A stretch of DNA of 32,711 nucleotides, taken from assembly GCA_003284265.1 (NCBI GenBank), contig QBVV01000025.1, positions 1 through 32,711 of the forward strand, written 5' to 3'. The position numbers and the translations under genes are program-made. The DNA comes from SAR116 cluster bacterium AG-313-A07. Its GTDB lineage: Bacteria; Pseudomonadota; Alphaproteobacteria; Thalassobaculales; Thalassobaculaceae. Of the stretch, positions 26,085 to 32,711 are shown in pieces (within the stretch, counting starts at the first letter, position 1; the number at the start of each line of letters is the position of its first letter). The notes beneath the pieces were generated by a model. That model searched no databases and was not told the origin of the DNA. It saw only the letters and a list, made by a program, of their open reading frames with translations.

Positions 26085-26462
26085 ATGGAACAAAATGTAA
26101 CTATCGAGTTAGTAGATGCGATAGGTGAGGCATTTAATAAGAATGACGCTGACCTAGTTATGACCTTTTTCTCAGATGATTGTATTTTCGATAATGGAAC
26201 AGGTCCCGATATTTTTGGGAAACGCTTCCAGGGCAAAGAGATAGTCCGTGCTGTATTTAAAGATTTATTCGACAGTGTTGAGTTTGTGAATTGGAAAACG
26301 CGGCATGTCACGATAGTGGAAGATAAAGCGTATTGCGAATTTCATAGAACTGCTCAGCTAAAATCAGGGGAACAACAAGAGTATCTAAGTTTAGATATTT
26401 TAACATTCAAGGATGGTTTGATAACCCACAAGGATACTTACTTTAAAAACCGTGTGCAATAA
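26085..26462 (+). CDS. SnoaL-like/nuclear transport factor 2-fold protein
   Basis: The 125-residue protein has the NTF2-like pattern: an N-terminal helix pair (IGEAFNKNDADLVMTFFSDDCIF), GKRFQGKEIVRAVFKDLFD, then beta strands (RHVTIVEDKAYCEFHRTA, LSLDILTFKDGLITHKDTYF). The family includes ketosteroid isomerase-like and polyketide cyclase-like enzymes as well as binding proteins; nothing here fixes a substrate. ATG 26085 follows AGGG by about 6 bases; an upstream ATG at 26046 would add 13 non-family residues. It ends exactly next to the stop of the convergent alpha/beta hydrolase. Confidence 0.82.
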   Translation: MEQNVTIELVDAIGEAFNKNDADLVMTFFSDDCIFDNGTGPDIFGKRFQGKEIVRAVFKDLFDSVEFVNWKTRHVTIVEDKAYCEFHRTAQLKSGEQQEYLSLDILTFKDGLITHKDTYFKNRVQ

Positions 26463-27302
26463 TTACGGAGTGGTGACGCACTGGTTAATGAATTCTCGAA
26501 GTTCTGAATTAAATCTATTAGGGTCTTCGAAGAACGGGGCATGCCCAATTTTTTTATATATGGAAAGCGTCGAGTTTTTAATCAAGGAATGATTGTGGTG
26601 TGCCATGGACAATAGCACCGATGTATCGTCGGATCCATGCGTTAATAATGTTGGTATCTTGAGTTTAGCAATAACAGGGTCGTTGTCCACGATCCTTTCA
26701 AGTAGGGCGCGACAGGTCTGTGTGGGGACGCTTAAGTTATAACCTAACATTTCATAGATATCGGGCTCGGGTATATTACAATTGGTTAAATTTAAAAGAA
26801 ATTTATGAACGGCAGCCAACCGGTCCTGTGAGTTTTCCGAACAAAAACCAGGTGCCAAGTCTAAAAATAAAGACCCGGACATTTCTTTTGCCTCTGGTGT
26901 TCCTATTTTCGTTCGTGCGCCAACAAAATTAATTCCTGATATTTCGGCTTCATTGTTATGTCGAAGGTAATCACAAACTATTAGGCCAGAGTATGACCAA
27001 GAAACTAAAACAGGTCTTATAAGTCCTAAGGACTTAATAATAGATCGAAGATCCGACGCCCATACCCTGCTATCTAAATAAGATTCCTTGTCGAGAGGTT
27101 TTCCCGAACGACCATGCCCTCTAAGATCAAAGGCTATTATCCGAAACTGATTCAAGCGAGGATCATGAAATTGTTTTTTCCAGCACCAATACGATTGAGA
27201 GAAACCATGGATAAAAAGTAGGGGCTGTCCATTTGCATCACCAAATTCTTGAACTGCTAACGCTGTATTATCTATTTCGGATTTTACATAAAAATGCGCC
27301 AA
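26463..27302 (-). CDS. Alpha/beta-fold hydrolase
   Basis: The 279-residue protein has LLFIHGFSQSYWCW (oxyanion strand), DLRGHGRSGKP, a nucleophile elbow SWSYSG with S103 in place of the usual G-x-S-x-G, an acid Asp near 225-226 in HGSDDTS, and H254 in KIGHAPFFEDP. The triad is therefore complete. It is a cytoplasmic esterase, C-C hydrolase or haloalkane-dehalogenase-like enzyme; the substrate is not readable. The Ser in the first small-residue position of the elbow is less common than Gly but structurally allowed. It converges with the SnoaL-like gene with no gap. Confidence 0.9.
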   Translation of the reverse strand: MAHFYVKSEIDNTALAVQEFGDANGQPLLFIHGFSQSYWCWKKQFHDPRLNQFRIIAFDLRGHGRSGKPLDKESYLDSRVWASDLRSIIKSLGLIRPVLVSWSYSGLIVCDYLRHNNEAEISGINFVGARTKIGTPEAKEMSGSLFLDLAPGFCSENSQDRLAAVHKFLLNLTNCNIPEPDIYEMLGYNLSVPTQTCRALLERIVDNDPVIAKLKIPTLLTHGSDDTSVLLSMAHHNHSLIKNSTLSIYKKIGHAPFFEDPNRFNSELREFINQCVTTP

Positions 27303-27341
27303 ATATTTTTGCCTTTAATTTATAAGCCTACCAACTATATT

Positions 27342-27812
27342 TTAAACAATTTGTAATGCCATCCTATCATAGTTTTTGAGGCGCAGCTGGTTTAAGTTTT
27401 GTGGGTAGGGAAGGACGTGGACATTGCCCTCTATCTCGTACTGTATACCTAATTCTTCGAAACCAAGTCCAGAAAACCAATCTACCAATTCTAAGTTATA
27501 TATAGCGTTCTCCTCTAGCTCATCCAGCACGGGGAGAAAACTTCTGAAAACGGGGTTTTCCAGTAGTGTGGCTAAACCGGAAAACTCTCTATCGATAAAA
27601 GTGCCTAGATCTCTCAGATTGCCACAATCTTCAATTAGCTTCAAATGACCGTTGGACTTGATAATACCGCTATGCTGGGATTGTGTGATTTCTAAAATAC
27701 CACCGGTGTAACGTTCCTTTACCTTGATGATCCCTTTCAAATTTTCATGTGAGAAACTCAACGTCATGATGAAGTCATTCTTGACAGTATTTTGAATAAA
27801 AAGATTGGTCAT
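27342..27812 (-). CDS. Hypothetical protein
   Basis: I do not recognise this 156-residue protein. It is acidic, soluble and without signal peptide. The N-terminal half looks beta-rich (LSFSHENLKGIIKVKERYTGGILEI, GIIKSNGHLKLIED) and the C-terminal half mixed (LATLLENPVFRSFLPVLDELEENAIYNLELVDWFSGLGFEELGIQYEIEGNVHVLPY). AGAGGGAA lies about 11 bases before the ATG; a later in-frame Met (residue 16) is a possible start. It follows the hydrolase by 39 bases upstream on the same strand, so the two may be an operon. Confidence 0.65.
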   Translation of the reverse strand: MTNLFIQNTVKNDFIMTLSFSHENLKGIIKVKERYTGGILEITQSQHSGIIKSNGHLKLIEDCGNLRDLGTFIDREFSGLATLLENPVFRSFLPVLDELEENAIYNLELVDWFSGLGFEELGIQYEIEGNVHVLPYPQNLNQLRLKNYDRMALQIV

Positions 27813-28099
27813 AATAAAAAGATTCCCTCTTCTGCCCTACATTTGATAATTTCAGATGAACGCGCACCTCGGCTATAACTCTCACACCCACAAGTCTAGT
27901 TTCGTATTACATGGTTCAGCGAGGTCCCTTAACGTGTCTATAACTAAGCGATGTTTGTACGCTTTGAGCCACTCGCCAGATTACATTCGATCTTTACTGA
28001 AGCGCAAAAAACTACAGGTAAGAACAATGATCGTATGCGTTATAATAAAGCATCCATTGAGTTTAAGGTTAGTGGTAAACATAGCGACCAAGACCTTGG

Positions 28100-28768
28100 T
28101 TACCTATAATTTCCCCTATTATAATCCTTTTGATAGGTGAGTTGTATCCACTGCTGAATTTTTGGATTTGCATCTACGTTTTGGCAAACACGCTGGATTT
28201 TTGGGCGGCTCGTAAGGATTGTAGCAGGAATTCCCTCCAAAGTTTCAGAAGAAAGCCACCCCATTAACCTCCAAATGGCAATATCTTCAAGTCCCATTGA
28301 ATCTCCAGTTATCCAACTGCAGTTGGGTTTTATATTCTTTTCTAGTATATCTAGCTTGCGCCCTAATTCTCCATTAGAAAGCGCTTTTCTCTTTCTAATT
28401 TTTTCCTGGTTATTATCTATACGACCAGAAGTAGATACTAAAACGGTGATATCAGTCGCCAAGTCCAATACCTGATCAATTTGTGCTGCAAGCAAGTCAT
28501 TATTTTTAGGATATAAACCAGACAATTTACCACAGTATCGAGCGATTGCCCCTGTTTGGACTATTGGGTGTCCATCCACTATCAAACATGGTAACTGATG
28601 GTGTGGAATTACTGTGCCATCATCTAACCTACCATCTGCTTTCACCCTTTGGAACTCATCCGACAAGACTATCTTGTTTTCGAATTTAATTCCTGCAAGA
28701 AAGAGTGCAATTCGAGATACCTCGGCTCGCCAAAAAGGGAAATTCAGATAAATAAAAGTGAGTTTCAA
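28100..28768 (-). CDS. Glutathione S-transferase family protein
   Basis: From TTG 28768 the protein has 222 residues, the normal GST length. The N-terminal thioredoxin-like domain reads KLTFIYLNFPFWRAEVSRIALFLAG with the likely catalytic Tyr near residue 6. It is followed by HQLPCLIVDGHPIVQTGAIARYCGK, the glutathione gamma-glutamyl site (Gln-Thr instead of the common Gln-Ser), and a helical C-terminal domain. The pattern is nearest to sigma-type GSTs. The frame is open to 28840 with an ATG at 28801, but GAGAAAGG about 7 bases before the TTG fits the family start better. The substrate is unknown. Confidence 0.83.
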   Translation of the reverse strand: MKLTFIYLNFPFWRAEVSRIALFLAGIKFENKIVLSDEFQRVKADGRLDDGTVIPHHQLPCLIVDGHPIVQTGAIARYCGKLSGLYPKNNDLLAAQIDQVLDLATDITVLVSTSGRIDNNQEKIRKRKALSNGELGRKLDILEKNIKPNCSWITGDSMGLEDIAIWRLMGWLSSETLEGIPATILTSRPKIQRVCQNVDANPKIQQWIQLTYQKDYNRGNYR

Positions 28769-28948
28769 AATATTACCTTTCTCGAAAGCGCTGTCCTGCA
28801 TATGGGATTTTAGAACCATACAACAGAGTACAAAGAACAAAAAATCGGAATATCCATAAACGTATACGGGTGTTAGTTTTCCATTATTAAGACAAGTGTT
28901 CTGGTCAAAACTAACCGCATCTGATTTTCATAGAGAATAATCCGCGGC

Positions 28949-29095
28949 CTAACAAGGAGTTCTAATTTCTCTCTTGCAGCGATAAACCTTATTCCCTTCA
29001 ACGATGTGTTTAGGCTTGAGATGGCCTTTCCTTCCGACAAAAGAGCCACCATGTCCATTTCCTCTTACTTTCGGTAAAACAATCGCTTTTTTCAT
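28949..29095 (-). CDS. Possible small basic protein
   Basis: A 48-codon frame encodes a basic, Gly- and Lys-rich peptide (MKKAIVLPKVRGNGHGG start, then FVGRKGHLKPKHIVEGNKVY, ending RTPC). Its composition looks more protein-like than the overlapping 61-codon frame at 28873-29058. GGGGAT lies close upstream. I know no family for it. Flanking stretches 28769-28948 and 29096-29340 show nothing else. Confidence 0.35.
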   Translation of the reverse strand: MKKAIVLPKVRGNGHGGSFVGRKGHLKPKHIVEGNKVYRCKREIRTPC

Positions 29096-29340
29096 TTCTT
29101 AATCCCCAGCCTTAGCCTCAAATATACGCCAATTAGACTGCTTCAGATCAATCATGTCGGTTTTATGAAGGTTAGCCCCTGTCTTGACTGGCTTGGTAAA
29201 TTGTATGTTAGGAATTTGCAGGCTATCAATATTAAGTCGTAATCAAGTTTTCAAATTGGTTTTGTTATTATAATACAGTCTGATATTTGGACCCTCATTA
29301 GGTAAAAAAGCCAAATTATTAAGTTTCCAAAATAAAATGG

Positions 29341-30195
29341 ATGGAACGCAAAGTGAAAAATCAACCGAGTTTATTAAGAAAACAAGATATAAAGAGGTAC
29401 CATGAAGATGGCTTCGTGGTGCCAAAATATAAATTTAGTGGTGAGAAACTACAGAAACTTAGACGGGCAGCGAGTGACCTGATTTCTCATTATCCACATA
29501 TCCCTACAGAAGGATTGGTATCCCCGCATATTTTCTATATAGGGTCTAACAGGCCAGACATTCATGATGCTTTCCTCGACATATGCAAGATGCCCGAATT
29601 ACTGGACATTGTAGAACAACTGATTGGCCCTGACATCATTATTTGGGGTAGTAGAATTTTCTCGAAAGGACCTAAAACTGGAAGATCCACGCCTTGGCAT
29701 CAGGATGGCGAATATTGGCCAATTCGTCCATTGGCTACAGCTACTCTCTGGATTGCTATTGATGATTGTACTGAAGAAAACGGCTGTTTGAAAATTCTAT
29801 CGGGATCGCACAGAGATAAAATACTTTTGCCACACGAAAGTATAGCCGGTAGTGGTGCTGCTTTAGATAAAGAAATACACCCCGATAACCTTGATGAAAG
29901 AAATATAATTTCTGTTCCTTTAAAGGCCGGAGAGATGGTTATCTTTGATGTTTTCACAGCCCATGGAGCTAGTCCAAATTTTTCTGACCACCGTCGTGCT
30001 GGTTTTGCTATTCGGTATATGCCAGGAACTTCTTTGTACGATCGTAACATGAATGTTGGGAGTGGACAGGATGATGTACAAACGGATCTAAGTAAGCGGG
30101 CATTATTTTTGGTGCGCGGAGAAGATAAGACTGGCAGGAACAATTTTACGATTGGTCACGAAGGTATGTTGGTGGAAGTGACATCCAAAACATGA
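29341..30195 (+). CDS. Phytanoyl-CoA dioxygenase (PhyH) family Fe(II)/2-oxoglutarate oxygenase
   Basis: The 284-residue protein has the PhyH double-stranded beta-helix: DGFVVPKY, STPWHQDGEYWPIRP with the iron ligands H120 and D122, the cosubstrate region ATLWIAIDDCTEENGCLKILSGSH, then the second His H208 in FTAHGASPNFSDHRR and an Arg at 218-219 for 2-oxoglutarate. All four key residues are present. Marine bacteria have many such genes of unknown substrate, so the reaction is not assigned. No good Shine-Dalgarno is seen; a GTG five codons on is an alternative start. Confidence 0.9.
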   Translation: MERKVKNQPSLLRKQDIKRYHEDGFVVPKYKFSGEKLQKLRRAASDLISHYPHIPTEGLVSPHIFYIGSNRPDIHDAFLDICKMPELLDIVEQLIGPDIIIWGSRIFSKGPKTGRSTPWHQDGEYWPIRPLATATLWIAIDDCTEENGCLKILSGSHRDKILLPHESIAGSGAALDKEIHPDNLDERNIISVPLKAGEMVIFDVFTAHGASPNFSDHRRAGFAIRYMPGTSLYDRNMNVGSGQDDVQTDLSKRALFLVRGEDKTGRNNFTIGHEGMLVEVTSKT

Positions 30196-30600
30196 CCTTA
30201 TCGTGTCAGTATATCTATTTGATAGCAAAAGTAGTTAGTGGCCTTGAGCCGAACGTGTGAGGTCGATTGATTAAGTTATTCCGTCTTTCCACCTGACTTT
30301 TTTCCGATATTCCTCGGAGCGGTAGTCATTATTAATCAAACTTTAGATCATATTTCATGGACGTAAATGTTGGGATTCGAACGCGCCTTAGTTCTCAAAC
30401 ATCGACTGGAGCTGATGTTGGTTAGCTGTAGTAATTGGATCATTACCATAGTTCACTTTTAGTGATCAAAATAATACAAAGAGCTCTAAGGGTGGTTTTC
30501 TTGAGAGTGGAAAAAAATAATGTGGCTTTTTAATACTGACTTTAATAAAGTCATAATAAGGAATATTAGTTGTGTTCATCTAATAGCTGGAGATTAAATC
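30196..30600. promoter_or_regulatory. Intergenic region with a 17-base palindrome before the MBL gene
   Basis: No gene is seen in 405 bases. TGACTTTAATAAAGTCA at 30537-30553 is a perfect odd palindrome (8 bases each side of one A), 47 bases before the MBL start and next to a CATAAT -10-like site (30552-30557). It is a good candidate operator. Confidence 0.45.
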
Positions 30601-31428
30601 GTGTCTAGAATATCTGAGGTTTCGGTTGGCTCATTAAAAGTAGTTGCATTGCGTGATGGGGAATTGTTTCTGCCGGCTGGGGCACTTGTGAATTTAAGTG
30701 AGGAGGACTCAAAAACAATCTCAAGTGATGAAAGTAATCGACTTGCATATTCTAATGTGAACGCATACCTGGTTCAAAATAACGATCAAAACCTCCTTAT
30801 AGATTCCGGTTGTAGAGATTTGTTTGGACCTACTTGCGGGTTTGTTCAAGAAGCACTCAAAGAAGCGGGCTTGGCCCCTGGCGACATAACGGATATTTTT
30901 CTCACGCACCTTCATCCAGATCACATTGCGGGGACAATAACAGCGGATGGAAGCGCCGTTTTTGAAAACGCAACGCTTAAAGTATTAGACAAGGAGTATA
31001 ACTTTTGGTCCTCGCATGATTTTAACGAAATAGAGGTCAACGGTGCTGACTGGGCAAATCTAGCAAAGGCGGTTTTAAATGCATACAAGGATCGCATGGA
31101 AACGCTGACTTTTGATAGTGATATAGCCCCTGGTGTTAGTTCTGTAAGTATTCCCGGTCATACACCCGGACACTCTGGATTTAGAGTAGATGATGGTCGC
31201 GAAAGTTTGATTCAAATGGGTGATATCCTGCATGTTCCTAATCTTCAACTAATAGATCCAAATGTAGCTACAGTATTCGATATAGATCCAGAAGCAGCTC
31301 TGAAGTCTAGAAGGGAGGTTTTAGATATGGTAAGCACCGATAAAATGCTGTGTACAAGTGGACACATGCTGGATCAAAAGTTTGGTCACCTCGAAAAGAA
31401 TGGGTCAGGCTATAATTTTATCGCCTAG
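30601..31428 (+). CDS. Metallo-beta-lactamase-fold hydrolase
   Basis: The 275-residue protein has HLHPDH (H103, H105, D107, H108), the later PGHTPGHSG with a metal His, MGDILH with the bridging Asp, and a terminal TSGHM, so the binuclear site is complete. It starts at GTG 30601 with GGAG about 9 bases upstream. An insert at about 110-180 and the PGHTPGHSG strand resemble AHL-lactonase/alkylsulfatase-like MBL proteins generally, without fixing a substrate. It is only distantly similar to the lactonase-like gene at 5632. It is followed by a convergent SnoaL-like gene. Confidence 0.9.
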   Translation: MSRISEVSVGSLKVVALRDGELFLPAGALVNLSEEDSKTISSDESNRLAYSNVNAYLVQNNDQNLLIDSGCRDLFGPTCGFVQEALKEAGLAPGDITDIFLTHLHPDHIAGTITADGSAVFENATLKVLDKEYNFWSSHDFNEIEVNGADWANLAKAVLNAYKDRMETLTFDSDIAPGVSSVSIPGHTPGHSGFRVDDGRESLIQMGDILHVPNLQLIDPNVATVFDIDPEAALKSRREVLDMVSTDKMLCTSGHMLDQKFGHLEKNGSGYNFIA

Positions 31429-31554
31429 CAGGATTTATTTTCAAAAATGTCATAGACAATTAAGAATTAGATAGTTGTCTTGTTAATATGAATTTTTCCG
31501 TTTTATATAAATTATCTTTCATTTGTTTTTTTGATTTCCATATCCGCTGTTTAT

Positions 31555-31929
31555 TTAAACATTTTGCATACTTGCAGCCATTACCTGGCTGTCATCATAA
31601 ATATTGAACTCTACCTCAAGCCCGTTTTCAACTACAAAGTGATGAATCGAGTGCGTTGTCAGATTGTCTGCAGTGATTTTAACGAAAACACAGACATCTG
31701 TTTTATTAGAAACTACCTTTTCTATCTGTAGAGAAAAGCCTGGCCAAACTGTACCTAGTTTCGCTAAGAAATTAGAAGCAAATGACGCAAATCCATGATA
31801 TTCGCCTGAAAGAGAATGTGTTCCATTCACCTTGATTTTGCAGTCAGGATGATAAATCTTTGATAAGCCTTCCATATCTCCCTTCGAAAATAGATCGTAA
31901 CCTCCTAAAACGATTTCCTCTGCAGTCAT
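31555..31929 (-). CDS. SnoaL-like/NTF2-fold protein, ketosteroid isomerase-related
   Basis: The 124-residue protein begins TAEEIVLGGYDLFSKGDMEGLSKIYHPDCKI, the classic start of SnoaL-like proteins. It has SLSGEYHGFASFASNFLAKLG and ends with beta strands (VCVFVKITADNLTTHSIHHFVVENGLEVEFNIYDD). It is a cytoplasmic small-molecule isomerase/cyclase-like or binding protein; the substrate is unknown. It shares the fold with the protein at 26085 but little sequence. It is divergent from the MFS transporter gene. Confidence 0.88.
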   Translation of the reverse strand: MTAEEIVLGGYDLFSKGDMEGLSKIYHPDCKIKVNGTHSLSGEYHGFASFASNFLAKLGTVWPGFSLQIEKVVSNKTDVCVFVKITADNLTTHSIHHFVVENGLEVEFNIYDDSQVMAASMQNV

Positions 31930-32102
31930 TGCTATTTTCCTTATTGTTGTTCCATTAACAATTTTAGTGAAGGACGTCTTTCGCTTCTAATTGCGGCATT
32001 ACTGAGTGAGGCTTTTTCAAATTCACCTCTGAATTATTATTGAATGCGTGTTAGATTAAATTACTTGTGAAACGTCTATTACTGAGTTTGGCATATATCT
32101 CC

Positions 32103-32711
32103 ATGTTTTCCCAGACACAAAAAACTAATCCATTTTTCCCCCTTGCGCTTATCAGTATCTGTCTTGTCGGTGCGATGTCGACATGGTTTTCTGGTACAGT
32201 TATTCTCTTGGAGTTAACGTTACGTTCAGAGCTTGGAGCAAGTCAGCAGGTTTGGTTAACAAATTCGGTTCAAGTCGGTTTTGTGGTTGGAGCATTATTA
32301 ATAGCATTTTTTAACATTGCGGATACTGCTCCGTTACCTATTCTTATAGGTCTGTCCTGTGCCCTTGCATCAATAACAAATCTGCTATTGATTTGGATAG
32401 AAACGCCTTACGGGATAATAGCCTTGAGGTTTTGTACTGGAGTTGCATTATCAGGTGTCTATCCCCCGGTTGTGAAACTCATCGCAACGTGGTTTGAAAA
32501 AGGCCGGGGCATCGCCATGGGAATTATTATTGGGGCACTTACGATAGGCTGTTCCATGCCACACCTATTTCGTGCGCTCACACTTGACACTGATTGGTTA
32601 CTTGTTATCTGGTCAAGTTCTCTCATTACGTTCATATCTAGTATAATATTCTTTTTATTTATTTCTGAGGGGCCATTTTTCTTTGCCCGCGCTCGCTTTG
32701 ATCCTCGTCAA
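32103..32711 (+). CDS. Major facilitator superfamily transporter, N-terminal part
   Basis: The frame is open from ATG 32103 to the window end (203 codons, no stop). It has about six hydrophobic segments, and ATWFEKGRGIAMGIIIGALTIG, the loop-2/4-type MFS motif in which Gly and Arg gate the transporter. The first helix starts near residue 12 (FPLALISICLVGAM). This is the nitrate/cyanate-like or sugar-acid-like MFS shape, but the half protein does not fix the substrate. The 3' half is outside the window. Confidence 0.85.
   Translation, partial: MFSQTQKTNPFFPLALISICLVGAMSTWFSGTVILLELTLRSELGASQQVWLTNSVQVGFVVGALLIAFFNIADTAPLPILIGLSCALASITNLLLIWIETPYGIIALRFCTGVALSGVYPPVVKLIATWFEKGRGIAMGIIIGALTIGCSMPHLFRALTLDTDWLLVIWSSSLITFISSIIFFLFISEGPFFFARARFDPRQ

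Noticed and set aside
27856..28140. 94-codon plus-strand frame between the hypothetical and GST genes
   Set aside because: The composition is not protein-like, it overlaps the GST 3' end on the opposite strand, and no family motif is seen.
28873..29058. 61-codon minus-strand frame
   Set aside because: It overlaps the more protein-like 48-codon frame and has repetitive Leu/Arg/Val content without a motif.
30370..30395. GGGATTCGAAC-like segment resembling a tRNA T-loop on the minus strand
   Set aside because: The T-stem does not pair and no acceptor, D or anticodon arms can be built around it.

Overview
The window looks like chromosomal DNA from a marine alphaproteobacterium with a fairly AT-rich genome, probably Rhodospirillales- or SAR116-like. 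The best evidence is the block at 9.8-18.0 kb: nrdJ, mlaD, a DUF2155 protein, aat, accC, accB and aroQ, an arrangement I associate with Alphaproteobacteria. The rest is accessory metabolism typical of free-living ocean alphas: sugar-acid enzymes, a molybdenum hydroxylase, a Rieske oxygenase, a UbiD decarboxylase, a TRAP binding protein, phytanoyl-CoA dioxygenase-like and metallo-beta-lactamase-fold enzymes, and SnoaL-like proteins. No tRNA, rRNA, CRISPR array, transposase or phage gene was seen.

Layout. 0-9.4 kb is a catabolic region: the 3' end of a tartronate semialdehyde reductase gene, a frameshifted molybdopterin hydroxylase fused to a CoxG domain, a likely L-2-keto-3-deoxyarabonate dehydratase, a MetE-like zinc methyltransferase, a lactonase-like metallohydrolase, a carboxymuconolactone decarboxylase-family protein, a MarR regulator, a Rieske oxygenase and an SMP-30 lactonase. 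9.8-18.0 kb is the housekeeping block, with good candidate NrdR boxes before nrdJ. 18.3-21.7 kb holds an orphan TRAP binding protein with an unusual leader and a strong terminator, a UbiD-family decarboxylase, an unknown small protein and a lone ParB-like domain. 22.2-25.8 kb holds a PhoB-sized response regulator whose receiver has lost every phosphorylation residue, a MORN-repeat protein, a photolyase-family protein that seems to lack the iron-sulfur cysteines, and a two-motif CDGSH protein. 26-32.7 kb is a mosaic of single enzymes (two SnoaL-like, alpha/beta hydrolase, GST, PhyH, MBL) and ends in an MFS transporter cut by the window edge.

How the genes may work together. The dehydratase, SMP-30 lactonase and GarR point to oxidative sugar-acid breakdown. 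The Rieske oxygenase, CMD protein, MarR regulator, UbiD and MetE-like methyltransferase point to aromatic or methoxylated substrates. These may be two overlapping pathways or one not yet described; the sequence alone cannot decide. The strongest unusual signals are the pseudo-receiver regulator (22282-22971), the dctP leader (18249-18344), the CoxL-CoxG fusion with its frameshift in a 7-base homopolymer (3031-3037), the 3480-9418 cluster, and short palindromes in front of several accessory genes.
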